Source: Flavobacterium sp. Root420
Lineage (GTDB): Bacteria > Bacteroidota > Bacteroidia > Flavobacteriales > Flavobacteriaceae
Length of the DNA: 64,000 nucleotides
Assembly (NCBI RefSeq): GCF_001427905.1
Contig: NZ_LMEF01000031.1
Span: 169,352-233,351 of the forward strand
Direction of reading: 5' to 3'
This document shows, in pieces, positions 1 to 8,824 of the stretch. The number at the start of each line of letters is the position of its first letter. The first letter of the stretch is position 1. The notes beneath the pieces are model-generated. The model made no database searches. It worked only from the letters and a program-made list of their open reading frames with translations, and was not told the DNA's origin. The position numbers were made by a program, and so were the translations under genes.

Positions 1-1
1 T

Positions 2-730
2 TACAGAGTTTTTTATTGCAGTACAGGCGATGATGATGAACGTTCTGAAGAATTAATACATAGCCTTCTGCAGGCAAATGTGGATGGTTTTATTATTACT
101 CCGACACAGAATCTTGAAGATAAAATTGATCTTCTTTTAAAATTGAAGAAACCGGTCGTATTAGTCGATAGATATTTTCCCGGACAGAGCGTGAGTCATG
201 TTGTAATGGATAATTATGAAGCCTCTCATTCGGCCACAAAATTTCTGATAAACAAAGGTTGTAAAAATATTGCTGTCGTTAATATTACCTCTGAAATGAT
301 TCAGATGACATTAAGAGAAGATGGTTACAGAGACGCTTTAAAAGAAGCAGGAATGTACAACGAATCGCTTGTTCTTCATGTAAATTATCATAGCAATGAA
401 GAAACAAGAATTGAAGAACTGGTAAATTTTTTCAATAAAAATCCTAAAATAGACGCCGTTCTGTTTTTAGCCAATTATATGGGATTGGCGGGTCTTCAGG
501 CCTTTAGGGGAATGGGAATTAGAATTCCTGAAGATATATCAGTTATTAGTTTTGATGATCATGATAGTTTTAAATTGCATACGCCTACAATTAGTGTAAT
601 TGCACAACCAATTGAAGATATTGCGATTAACGCCATACAATTATTAATGAGTCAAATGACAGATATTGAAACTTTTGAAATTGAAAAACGTCTAAAAAAA
701 GGCAATTTGATTATTAGAGAGTCTGTCTGA
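2..730 (+). CDS. LacI/GalR-family transcriptional regulator, 5' end outside window
   Basis: The reading frame is open from base 2, so the gene begins upstream of the window; the first ATG at 80 is internal. What remains is the periplasmic-binding-protein-like effector domain: an alternation of beta strands and helices with a segment reading 'NVDGFIITPTQ', then 'KKPVVLVDR', 'VVMDNYEA', 'NIAVVNI', and near the end 'IPEDISVISFDDHD', which is the usual C-terminal signature of LacI-type regulators. The DNA-binding helix-turn-helix is not in the window. It lies directly upstream of, and in the same direction as, a mannosidase cluster, so control of that cluster by a sugar ligand is a reasonable inference. 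The ligand cannot be read from the sequence. Confidence 0.85.
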   Translation, partial: YRVFYCSTGDDDERSEELIHSLLQANVDGFIITPTQNLEDKIDLLLKLKKPVVLVDRYFPGQSVSHVVMDNYEASHSATKFLINKGCKNIAVVNITSEMIQMTLREDGYRDALKEAGMYNESLVLHVNYHSNEETRIEELVNFFNKNPKIDAVLFLANYMGLAGLQAFRGMGIRIPEDISVISFDDHDSFKLHTPTISVIAQPIEDIAINAIQLLMSQMTDIETFEIEKRLKKGNLIIRESV

Positions 731-947
731 TCTAGTTATAAGATTTAAAAAAATAAAGAAAACGTTTCGTTTTTTTAATCCTTTCACTAAATCGTTTTAG
801 CTTGTTTAGAATTAACTTTATAGATTTGATTGCTTTTAAAAAAGAGATTGAAATTGGTAATTATAAAAAGAATAGAGATTAAATTATAGCAACAAATAGT
901 TAGAGTAAGAAATAATTTATAATTTTTGGTAGTTAGTTTGAATTAAG

Positions 948-974
948 CCGGGTAGGAATACCTGTACCTCCCGG
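948..974 (+). terminator. GC-rich hairpin in the 372-base gap after the LacI-type gene
   Basis: CCGGG and CCCGG arms, extended by AGG/CCT with one bulged base, enclose a loop of about ten bases and are followed by a T-rich stretch. It looks like an intrinsic terminator for the regulator, although it lies about 215 bases after the stop. The rest of the gap (731-1102) is AT-rich. It holds a segment near 1045-1072 resembling the dispersed 'ATCCGTTTAATCCGTG' repeat of flavobacterial intergenic DNA, and no gene that I can see. Confidence 0.45.
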
Positions 975-1102
975 TTTATTTTTAAATTTATGATTTTCAT
1001 TTGATTACGTTCTGAGAGTAAGTTAAAAAAAAGGAAATAGCTGCATAAATCCGTTTAATCCGTGTCCGCGTTCCATTACATAAGTCAATAAAAAAATAGA
1101 AT

Positions 1103-3376
1103 ATGTTTACAAAATATAATAAAATAGCGTTTAGCAGAATTTTAGCTTTAAGTCTATTTTTTGCCAACGCTTCAATTTCACAGGAAAAAAAGACGAAAAC
1201 GAATTCAGATTACACCCAATATGTAAACCCGTTTATTGGTACGGCAGGTCACGGTCACGTTTTTGTGGGCGCAAATGTTCCTTTTGGAGCGGTTCAGCTA
1301 GGGCCTGTAAATATATTTGAAGGTTGGGATTGGTGCAGTGGATACAATTATGCCAGTAATACCATTTTAGGATTTACACATACCCATTTGAGTGGTACGG
1401 GAATTGGAGATTTGAATGATATCCTCTTGCTTCCGGTTTCTGGAAAAGTGCCTCTTTTCAAAGGTACAAAAGAAGATATGGCAAACGGTTACGGCTCTTA
1501 TTTTTCGCATGAAAATGAAGTAAGCAAACCAGGCTATTACAGTGTTTTATTGGATAAATATAAAATTAAGGCCGAATTAACAGCCAGCGAAAGAGTTGGT
1601 TTTCATAAATATACTTTTAATTCGGCATCAGATTCTCACGTTTTATTAGATCTTGCTGATGGAGTGGGATGGGACAAACCGGTAAAAACATTTATTAAAA
1701 AAATAAATGAAACAACACTTGTCGGATATCGTTTTTCAGAAGGATGGGCAACGGATCAGCGTGTTTATTTTGCGATTGAATTTTCTGAACCAATTTCAGC
1801 TTTGGCATTGTATGATGATAAAACAGCCGTTTCAGCAAATGAAGGAGAAGGCTTAAAAATGAAAGCGGTTATAGATTTTGCTTCTTTAAAAAACAAACAG
1901 GTTTTAGTAAAAATAGGAATTTCGCCTGTAAGTTATGAGAATGCTTCGGCGAATATAAAAGCCGAAATTCCGAATTGGGATTTTGATAAAGCGGTAAAAG
2001 AGGCCACTTCAAAATGGAACAAAGAATTAAGCAAAATCCAAATCAAAGCCAATGAGAAAACAATGAGGGTTTTTTATACAGCTTTGTATCATACTGCCTT
2101 TGCGCCTTCTATTTTTAATGATGCAAACGGAGATTACAGAGGAACTGATAAAAAAGTGTATGAAAAAGCAAACTTCACCAACTACACTACTTTTTCACTT
2201 TGGGATACCTACAGAGGTTTACATCCATTATACACCATCACACAGCCGGATAAAATTAATGACATTGTAAAATCATTTTTGGCTATTTACAAGCAACAGG
2301 GAAGATTACCGGTTTGGCATTTAATGGGAAATGAAACCAATACCATGAATGGAAACCATTCCATCGCCGTTATTGTTGATGGTTATTTAAAAGGGTACAG
2401 AGATTATGATGTGGCATTGGCATATGAAGCGATCAAAAAAACAGCTATGCAAACGCGTGACGGAATGGATTACGTGCAAAAATTAGAATATATTCCGGCA
2501 GATAAAATGCTCGAAACAGTGGGGAATGCTTTAGAATACGCTATTGATGACTATTGCGTTGCCCAAATGGCAAAAGCTCTAAACAAAACCGAAGATTATA
2601 CCTATTTCACAAAAAGAGCCAATTTGTATAAACTTTATTTCGATAAAGAAACCACTTTTATGCGTGGTAAATTAACCGATGGAAATTGGAGAACCCCATT
2701 TAATCCGCTTTCATCTGCGCATCGTAAAGACGATTATGTAGAAGGAAATGCATGGCAGTATACCTGGCTGGTTCCCCAGGATCCTTATGGCTTGATTGAT
2801 TTGTTTGGAAGCGAAAGCAAATTTTTAGCCAAATTAGATTCACTTTTCCTTATAACAGACAAAGTAGAAGGAGAAGAAGTTTCGCCGGATATCAGCGGTC
2901 TGATTGGTCAGTATGCGCAAGGAAACGAGCCAAATCATCACATTCCGTATTTATATGCCTACGCTGGAGAACCTTGGAAAACAGCCAAATTAATTCGAGA
3001 AATTGATGATAAATTCTATTCGACAAAACCAGACGGATTATGTGGAAATGAAGATTTAGGGCAAATGTCGGCCTGGTACGTTTTATCTTCAATGGGATTT
3101 TATTCGGTTAATCCTGCAAATGGAATTTATGTTTTCGGAAGTCCATTGGTAAACCAAGCAACGATTCATCATAAAAAAGGAATTTCATTTACAGTGAAAG
3201 CGATTGACAATAGCGCAGCAAATATGTACATTCAAAAAGCAGAATACAATGGAAAACCATATACAAAATCGTATATCACTCATGATATGATTGTAAAAGG
3301 CGGCGAATTAAAATTGTATATGGGAAGCAAGCCGTCAACAACTTTTGGAGTGAAAAAAGAAGACAGGCCCAAATAA
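1103..3376 (+). CDS. GH92 family alpha-mannosidase, secreted
   Basis: A 757-residue protein with an N-terminal signal sequence (hydrophobic stretch about residues 10-26) and the full GH92 architecture: N-terminal beta-sandwich opening with 'YVNPFIGTAGHGH', then the (alpha/alpha)6 catalytic domain. GH92 enzymes are calcium-dependent exo-alpha-mannosidases. Recognisable blocks are EGNAWQY near residue 547, QGNEPNHHIPYLY near 606 (the calcium-binding and substrate motif) and GNEDLGQMSAWY near 648. The length is normal for the family. It should act in the periplasm or at the surface, removing terminal mannose from N-glycans or yeast mannan. It is the first gene of a same-strand cluster with a second GH92, a GH125 and a ROK kinase. 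Linkage specificity cannot be assigned safely. Confidence 0.93.
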   Translation: MFTKYNKIAFSRILALSLFFANASISQEKKTKTNSDYTQYVNPFIGTAGHGHVFVGANVPFGAVQLGPVNIFEGWDWCSGYNYASNTILGFTHTHLSGTGIGDLNDILLLPVSGKVPLFKGTKEDMANGYGSYFSHENEVSKPGYYSVLLDKYKIKAELTASERVGFHKYTFNSASDSHVLLDLADGVGWDKPVKTFIKKINETTLVGYRFSEGWATDQRVYFAIEFSEPISALALYDDKTAVSANEGEGLKMKAVIDFASLKNKQVLVKIGISPVSYENASANIKAEIPNWDFDKAVKEATSKWNKELSKIQIKANEKTMRVFYTALYHTAFAPSIFNDANGDYRGTDKKVYEKANFTNYTTFSLWDTYRGLHPLYTITQPDKINDIVKSFLAIYKQQGRLPVWHLMGNETNTMNGNHSIAVIVDGYLKGYRDYDVALAYEAIKKTAMQTRDGMDYVQKLEYIPADKMLETVGNALEYAIDDYCVAQMAKALNKTEDYTYFTKRANLYKLYFDKETTFMRGKLTDGNWRTPFNPLSSAHRKDDYVEGNAWQYTWLVPQDPYGLIDLFGSESKFLAKLDSLFLITDKVEGEEVSPDISGLIGQYAQGNEPNHHIPYLYAYAGEPWKTAKLIREIDDKFYSTKPDGLCGNEDLGQMSAWYVLSSMGFYSVNPANGIYVFGSPLVNQATIHHKKGISFTVKAIDNSAANMYIQKAEYNGKPYTKSYITHDMIVKGGELKLYMGSKPSTTFGVKKEDRPK

Positions 3377-3487
3377 TTTTAGATTTAAGAGTTCAGATTT
3401 TAGATTTAAAATTGTTTAAAAAACTTGTAAATAAGAATCTAGATCACAGTTTAAAAGCGTATAGCTTATAGTATAAAGCCTATAATT

Positions 3488-5773
3488 ATGAAAATAAAGC
3501 ATTTAATTTTTTTCGCAGTCGCGCAATTTTGTGTCTTTGCAAATGCGCAGGACAAAATCCTTGATCCGGCAGAATATGTAAATCCGTTAATGGGGACACA
3601 GTCTCTGCACAGTCTTTCAAACGGAAATACGTATCCGGCAATTTGCAGGCCTTGGGGAATGAATTTCTGGACACCGCAGACCGGTAAAATGGGAGATGGC
3701 TGGGTTTATATTTATACTGCTGAAAAAATTAGGGGTTTTAAGCAAACACATCAACCGTCGCCCTGGATGAACGATTACGGTCAGTTTTCGATTATGCCAG
3801 TAACGGGCAAATTGGCTTTCGCCGAAGCAGACAGAGCAAGCTGGTTCAGTCATAAAGCTGAGGTTTCAAAACCGTATTACTACAGCGTTTATTTGGCCGA
3901 TTATGATGTTACCACAGAAATTACAGCTACTGAAAGAGCAGCATATTTTCAGATTACGTTTCCTGAAAATGAGCAATCATTTATTGTAATTGATGCTTTT
4001 GATAAAGGATCTTATATCAAAATTATTCCATCAGAAAATAAAATCATCGGCTATACCACGCGCAATAGTGGAGGTGTGCCAACCAATTTCAAAAACTATT
4101 TTGTATTGGTTTTTGATAAACCATTTGCCTCAAATTCGACTTGGAATGAGAAAGGTTTAGAAAAAGATAAATTAGAATTGCAAGACGATCACACCGGAGC
4201 AGTTGTTGGTTTCAAAACCAAAAAAGGAGAAATTATAAATGTAAAAGTGGCTTCGTCCTTTATTAGCCCTGAACAGGCTGAACTGAATTTAAAATCAGAA
4301 TTAGGAAATGCTTCTTTTAATGAAACTGTTGCAGCTTCAAAAAAAGAATGGAATAAAGTCCTGGATAAAATAGCGGTAGAGAGTGAAAATGCAGACCAAT
4401 TAAAAACCTTTTATTCTTGCTTGTACCGTGCCACTTGTTTTCCTCAAAAGCAATACGAAATAAATGAAAAAGGAGAAACGGTCCACTATAGTCCGTACAA
4501 CGGAAATGTTTTACCGGGATATATGTACGCCGGAACTGGTTTTTGGGATACTTTTCGCGCCCTTTATCCACTACTAAATTTGGTTTACCCTTCTGTGAAT
4601 AAAGAAATGCAGGAAGGTTTAATCAATGATTATAAAGAAGGCGGATTTTTGCCGGAATGGTCAAGTCCTGGTTTTCGAAATGTAATGGTGGGGAATAATT
4701 CGGCTTCTGTGGTTTCAGATGCTTATATTAAAGGATTGCGAGGGTATGACATTAACAAATTGTATGAAGCTTTGGTTCATGGAGCCAATAATGAAGGACC
4801 TTTGGACGCTGTAGGAAGAACAGGCGTTTCCTATTACAATACTTTAGGATATGTTCCCTATGATGTAAAAATCAATGAAAATGCAGCCAGAACGCTTGAA
4901 TATGCCTATGATGATTTTGCGATTTGGAAATTAGCGAAAGCTTTAAAACGCCCTAAAAAAGAAATCAGTGTCTTTGAAAAACGAATGATGAATTATAAAA
5001 ATCTTTATAATCCGGAAATAGGGCTAATGAGTGGTCGCAATAAAGACGGAAGTTTTCCTGCGAATTTTAATCCCTTTAAATGGGGAGATGCTTTTACCGA
5101 AGGAAATGCATGGCATTACAGCTGGAGCGTATTTCATGACGTTCAGGGATTGATTGACTTAATGGGGGGACAGAAGAAATTCACAACAAAATTAGATGCC
5201 GTTTTTTCAACACCTCCGGTTTTTGATGACAGTTATTACGGATCTGTTATTCACGAAATTCGTGAAATGCAGATTATGAATATGGGGCAATATGCACATG
5301 GAAATCAGCCCATTCAGCATATGATTTATCTCTATAATTATGCAGGAGAGCCCTGGAAAACACAATATTGGTCAAGAGAAGTGATGAACCGTTTGTACAA
5401 ACCAACACCCGATGGTTATTGCGGAGATGAAGATAACGGACAAACTTCAGCCTGGTATATTTTCTCTGCAATGGGATTTTACCCGGTTTGCCCGGCAACA
5501 GATGAATATGTTTTGGGCGCGCCATTGTTTAAGAAATTAACCCTGAAATTAGAAAATGGAAAACAGCTTGTTATAAATGCTCCAAAAAATTCTGAATCCA
5601 ATAAATATGTTCAGGATTTAAAATGGGATAACGCAGCATACAGTAAAAATTTCATCAACCATTTTGACATCTTAAAAGGCGGGGAATTAAATTTTGATAT
5701 GACAAGCGAGCCAAATTTACAAAGAGGAACATCGGCAAGCACCTTTCCATATTCTTATTCAACTTCAAAATAA
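3488..5773 (+). CDS. GH92 family alpha-mannosidase, secreted, second paralogue
   Basis: A 761-residue GH92 protein with a signal peptide ending about 'ANAQD' (residue 20). It opens with 'YVNPLMGTQS' and contains EGNAWHY near residue 538, HGNQPIQHMIYLY near 604 and GDEDNGQTSAWY near 646. It differs from the upstream paralogue at the calcium/substrate motif (HGNQP instead of QGNEP), so the two probably belong to different GH92 subgroups with different linkage preferences. It lies 111 bases after the first GH92 and four bases before the GH125 gene, and is probably cotranscribed with the latter. The family assignment is firm; the substrate is inferred from the neighbours. Confidence 0.92.
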   Translation: MKIKHLIFFAVAQFCVFANAQDKILDPAEYVNPLMGTQSLHSLSNGNTYPAICRPWGMNFWTPQTGKMGDGWVYIYTAEKIRGFKQTHQPSPWMNDYGQFSIMPVTGKLAFAEADRASWFSHKAEVSKPYYYSVYLADYDVTTEITATERAAYFQITFPENEQSFIVIDAFDKGSYIKIIPSENKIIGYTTRNSGGVPTNFKNYFVLVFDKPFASNSTWNEKGLEKDKLELQDDHTGAVVGFKTKKGEIINVKVASSFISPEQAELNLKSELGNASFNETVAASKKEWNKVLDKIAVESENADQLKTFYSCLYRATCFPQKQYEINEKGETVHYSPYNGNVLPGYMYAGTGFWDTFRALYPLLNLVYPSVNKEMQEGLINDYKEGGFLPEWSSPGFRNVMVGNNSASVVSDAYIKGLRGYDINKLYEALVHGANNEGPLDAVGRTGVSYYNTLGYVPYDVKINENAARTLEYAYDDFAIWKLAKALKRPKKEISVFEKRMMNYKNLYNPEIGLMSGRNKDGSFPANFNPFKWGDAFTEGNAWHYSWSVFHDVQGLIDLMGGQKKFTTKLDAVFSTPPVFDDSYYGSVIHEIREMQIMNMGQYAHGNQPIQHMIYLYNYAGEPWKTQYWSREVMNRLYKPTPDGYCGDEDNGQTSAWYIFSAMGFYPVCPATDEYVLGAPLFKKLTLKLENGKQLVINAPKNSESNKYVQDLKWDNAAYSKNFINHFDILKGGELNFDMTSEPNLQRGTSASTFPYSYSTSK

Positions 5774-5777
5774 TACT

Positions 5778-7238
5778 ATGCAATCACGTAGAAAATTTAT
5801 AAAAAACACCGGAATTTTTTCAGCAGGATTATTGGCAATTCAAACCGATGTTTTCGCAATGCAGTCGGATGTTTTCAATTTTGCTCTTAAAGATTTTATC
5901 AGTAAAAGACCTCCATTAGCGGAAAGAAAATTTACAAGTCCGGCGATAGAAGCCGCCATTGTCAGAATTAAAAAACAAATCGCCAATCCGGAATTGGCAT
6001 GGCTTTTTGAAAACTGTTTTCCAAACACCCTGGACACTACAGTTGATTTTGAAATCATCGAAGGCAAACCAGATACCTATGTAATTACAGGAGATATTGA
6101 CGCCATGTGGCTTCGTGATAGCACAGCTCAAATCTGGCCTTATATTCCGTTTGTAAAAGAAGATAAAAAACTGGCAGAATTGGTAAAAGGGGTAATCAAT
6201 CGCCAGACCAAATGTATTTTGCTGGATCCTTATGCGAATGCTTTTTATAAAGATTTCACCAAAATAAGCGAGTGGAAAAATGACATGACCAAAATGCAGC
6301 CGGGTATTCACGAACGTAAATGGGAAATCGACAGTTTATGTTATCCAATTCGATTGGCACATGGCTATTGGAAGGAAACGGGTGATTTAAGTTTATTTGG
6401 CAGTAAATGGAAAGAAGCGATGTTATTGGTATTGCAAACTTTCAAAGAACAGCAGCGTTGGCATGATAAAGGGCCTTATACTTTTCAGCGTGAAACTGCC
6501 TGGGCAACAGATGGCGTACCTTTAGGCGGTTACGGATATCCTGTAAAACCTTGCGGATTAATCGTTTCGACTTTCAGACCAAGTGATGATAGCACTTTGT
6601 TTGGCTATTTGATTCCCAGTAATATGTTTGCAATTGAGGTATTGGGTTATTTAATCGAAATCTTCTCGTTGCCGGCTATGTTAGACAAAGATTTAGTGGC
6701 TAAAGCAAAAAAATTAAGGGAACAGGTTCAGAAAGGATTGGAAGAAAACGCCATTATTGATCATCCAAAATTTGGTAAAATCATTGCTTTTGAGGTAAAT
6801 GGATATGGTAGTTTCCATATGATGGACGATGCCAATGTTCCCTCTTTATTGTCATTGCCTTATTTAGGAGCAATTAAGCCGGATAGCCCGCTTTATTTGA
6901 ATACCCGAAAAGTAGTGCTTTCAGAAAATAATCCATTTTTCTATAAAGGAAAAGCCGGAGAGGGTATTGGTGGGCCGCATACAGGAGCGGATACGATTTG
7001 GCCAATGAGTATTGTTTTGAGAGCAATTACAAGTGTAGACGAAAAGGAGATTAAAGCCTGTATTAGTAATTTGATCAAAACAAATGCAGATACTGGTTTT
7101 ATGCACGAGTCATTTCAGAAAGATGATGTAACCAGATTTACCCGAAAATGGTTTGCCTGGGCCAATACGCTTTTTGGAGAAATGATTGTGCATACGAGTA
7201 TCAAATATCCTCAGATTTTAAAAGATAAGAATATCTAA
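5778..7238 (+). CDS. GH125 exo-alpha-1,6-mannosidase
   Basis: A 486-residue protein of the GH125 family (formerly DUF1237), (alpha/alpha)6-barrel inverting enzymes that hydrolyse alpha-1,6-mannosidic bonds. The N-terminus has a twin-arginine-like signal, SRRKFIKNTG followed by a hydrophobic stretch, so Tat export is likely. Conserved blocks include 'ITGDIDAMWLRDSTAQ' near residue 103, 'DPYANAFYKD', 'HERKWEIDSLCYPIRL', 'CGLIVSTFRPSDD' and 'GEGIGGPHTG'. It follows the second GH92 by four bases, which suggests translational coupling. With the two GH92 enzymes it would cover alpha-1,2/1,3 side chains and the alpha-1,6 backbone of mannan or a core N-glycan. Confidence 0.93.
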   Translation: MQSRRKFIKNTGIFSAGLLAIQTDVFAMQSDVFNFALKDFISKRPPLAERKFTSPAIEAAIVRIKKQIANPELAWLFENCFPNTLDTTVDFEIIEGKPDTYVITGDIDAMWLRDSTAQIWPYIPFVKEDKKLAELVKGVINRQTKCILLDPYANAFYKDFTKISEWKNDMTKMQPGIHERKWEIDSLCYPIRLAHGYWKETGDLSLFGSKWKEAMLLVLQTFKEQQRWHDKGPYTFQRETAWATDGVPLGGYGYPVKPCGLIVSTFRPSDDSTLFGYLIPSNMFAIEVLGYLIEIFSLPAMLDKDLVAKAKKLREQVQKGLEENAIIDHPKFGKIIAFEVNGYGSFHMMDDANVPSLLSLPYLGAIKPDSPLYLNTRKVVLSENNPFFYKGKAGEGIGGPHTGADTIWPMSIVLRAITSVDEKEIKACISNLIKTNADTGFMHESFQKDDVTRFTRKWFAWANTLFGEMIVHTSIKYPQILKDKNI

Positions 7239-7315
7239 AATTAAAAATTAAATACATCATCAGGAGATTAAGTAGTAGTTCTTAATTATCTAATGGTCCA
7301 ATTCAAAAAAATAAG

Positions 7316-8215
7316 ATGAAAGAGTATGCCGTAGGAATAGACATTGGAGGAACACATATTACCGCAGCGATTATAGATATTGTAAGCATGAAACTAATTG
7401 ATTTTTCATTGCATAAAGAATCTTTTGATTCTAATTTGCCAGTGAATCAGGTCATGTCTATTTGGGAAAAAGTAATTCGGATTTCAGTTGAAAATTCAAA
7501 AGTAAAAGAGATAAAAGGACTTGCGGTATGTATGCCCGGCCCGTTTGATTATACGAACGGACTCTGCTGGATAAAGGATCAGTCAAAATATGAGCATTTT
7601 TATGGTCTAAATGTTCGTTATTTATTTCAGGGTTCGCTTAATCTTTCCAGTGAATTTCCAATCCTTTTTGAAAACGACGCCGTTTGTTTTGGAAAAGGAG
7701 AGGTTTTTAAAGATGCGACAAATCTTTCTAAAAAAGTAATGGCCGTGACACTTGGAACCGGACTTGGCGCCTGTTTTATTGATAAAGGCATTTCAATTGT
7801 TTTGGGAGAATTGGTTCCGGCAGATGGCGAAATCTATAATATTCCTTTTAAAGAGAGCATTGCTGAAGATTATGTTTCAGCAAGAGGTCTTTTGTCGGCT
7901 TATAAAAGTATAACTGGAAAAAATCTTCATAATGGATTAGAGCTTTTTAATCTGGCTGTTGCCGAAGATCAAGTTGCCATAAAAGTATTTGAAGAAATGG
8001 GAGAAAATTTGGCAGAAGTTACCATTCCATGGTTGAAAAAATTTGAAGCCGATAGCTTTATAATTGGCGGTAAAATTGCCAACGCAAGCAGGTTTTTCCT
8101 GGAGAGTTTCAATAAAAAAATCAAGGAATCTGGTCTTGAAATTACAGTTTCGGTTTCTACAGATAATGAAGTTGCGGCTTTATTAGGCGCTGCAAGTATG
8201 CTTTATACAGCCTGA
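7316..8215 (+). CDS. ROK-family sugar kinase
   Basis: A 299-residue cytoplasmic protein with the ROK phosphate-binding loop 'GIDIGGTHITAAI' at residues 8-20, 'FENDAVCFGKGE' around residue 120 (the catalytic-Asp region) and 'VTLGTGLGA' near 145. The zinc-binding CxCGxxGC motif of many ROK kinases is absent and replaced by a segment reading 'IAEDYVSARGLL', as in several Bacteroidota members. There is no N-terminal helix-turn-helix, so it is a kinase rather than a NagC/XylR-type repressor. Its place at the end of the mannosidase cluster suggests phosphorylation of released mannose or another hexose, which is inference. It begins 77 bases after the GH125 gene. Confidence 0.88.
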   Translation: MKEYAVGIDIGGTHITAAIIDIVSMKLIDFSLHKESFDSNLPVNQVMSIWEKVIRISVENSKVKEIKGLAVCMPGPFDYTNGLCWIKDQSKYEHFYGLNVRYLFQGSLNLSSEFPILFENDAVCFGKGEVFKDATNLSKKVMAVTLGTGLGACFIDKGISIVLGELVPADGEIYNIPFKESIAEDYVSARGLLSAYKSITGKNLHNGLELFNLAVAEDQVAIKVFEEMGENLAEVTIPWLKKFEADSFIIGGKIANASRFFLESFNKKIKESGLEITVSVSTDNEVAALLGAASMLYTA

Positions 8216-8236
8216 TTTTCTTTAAAAATATATGTC

Positions 8237-8670
8237 GAGCAAGCCATTGGCATAGTCAAAGCAGCAGAATCTTTTGATCTGTCTCTAGTTATTTCTTATA
8301 CTGTAGAGACAGCTAGTAAATTGCCAACAGGAATGAGTTTGAAAGACGCATTCGAAAAAGTAGACAAAAGTGTTACCATTGCCATTATATTTTATGATCA
8401 ATTGTGCACATCCAACTCATTTTATGAAGGAGCTAAAAGAAAATGAAAACCAAAAATGGGTAAAACGAATAAAAGGTATTAGGGCAAATGCTTCTTGTAA
8501 AAGTCATGCAGAACGATGAGGCCACAGAATTAGATCGAGGAATTCCAAAGCAATTAGGTAGAGAATATAAAAATTTGAAAGATTCTTTTTCTCATTTAAA
8601 TGTTTTTGGTGCTTGTTGTGGCACCGGTGAGTAGCATATTGCGGAAATTATGGATCAAATAATAAGATAA
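8237..8670 (+). pseudogene. Decayed homocysteine S-methyltransferase (MmuM-like), 3' part only
   Basis: The sequence translates in three successive frames into one protein family. Frame 1 (from 8237) gives 'QAIGIVKAAESFDL', 'VISYTVET' and 'LPTGMSLKDAFE'. A second frame then gives 'MINCAHPTHFMKEL' and 'WVKRIKGIRANAS'. A third gives 'ELDRGIPKQLGREYKNLKDS' and 'NVFGACCGT', ending in a stop inside the motif and 'HIAEIMDQI'. The INCAHPTHF block and the CCGT zinc-ligand pair are hallmarks of cobalamin-independent homocysteine S-methyltransferases. The N-terminal half is missing and there are at least two frameshifts plus a nonsense codon, so it cannot make the enzyme. It lies between the ROK kinase and the first tRNA-terminator-like repeat. 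Confidence 0.85.
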
Positions 8671-8760
8671 AAAAAAGCTCCAGATTTCTCTGAAGCTTCT
8701 CTTGTCCTCAAACAATTTAGGGCTATTTTATAGATAACTTGAAGAAGTTAGTACAGAATC
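8669..8760 (-). repeat. tRNA-Met terminator copy 1 with decayed tRNA tail
   Basis: Read on the minus strand, 8671-8698 is the same hairpin (AGCTTCAGA, GAAA loop, TCTGGAGCT, then a T run) that terminates the tRNA-Met gene at 31246-31273. The adjacent 8699-8750 resembles the tRNA-derived tail of the 14.3 kb and 29.9 kb copies ('TTTTATAGAT...CTTGAAG') but is shortened. It probably still works as a terminator. The 8699-8824 stretch holds nothing else recognisable. Confidence 0.6.
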
Positions 8761-8824
8761 TTTAGTTGTAAGGCTCTGTAAGCAAAATTCAAATTTTCAT
8801 TGTAAGAATGGTAAAAGCTATGCT

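Noticed and set aside
740..810. LacI-type operators near ACGTTTCGTTT and AAATCGTTTTAGC
   Set aside because: Suggestive half-sites only, without a convincing palindrome and without knowledge of the regulator's DNA-binding domain.
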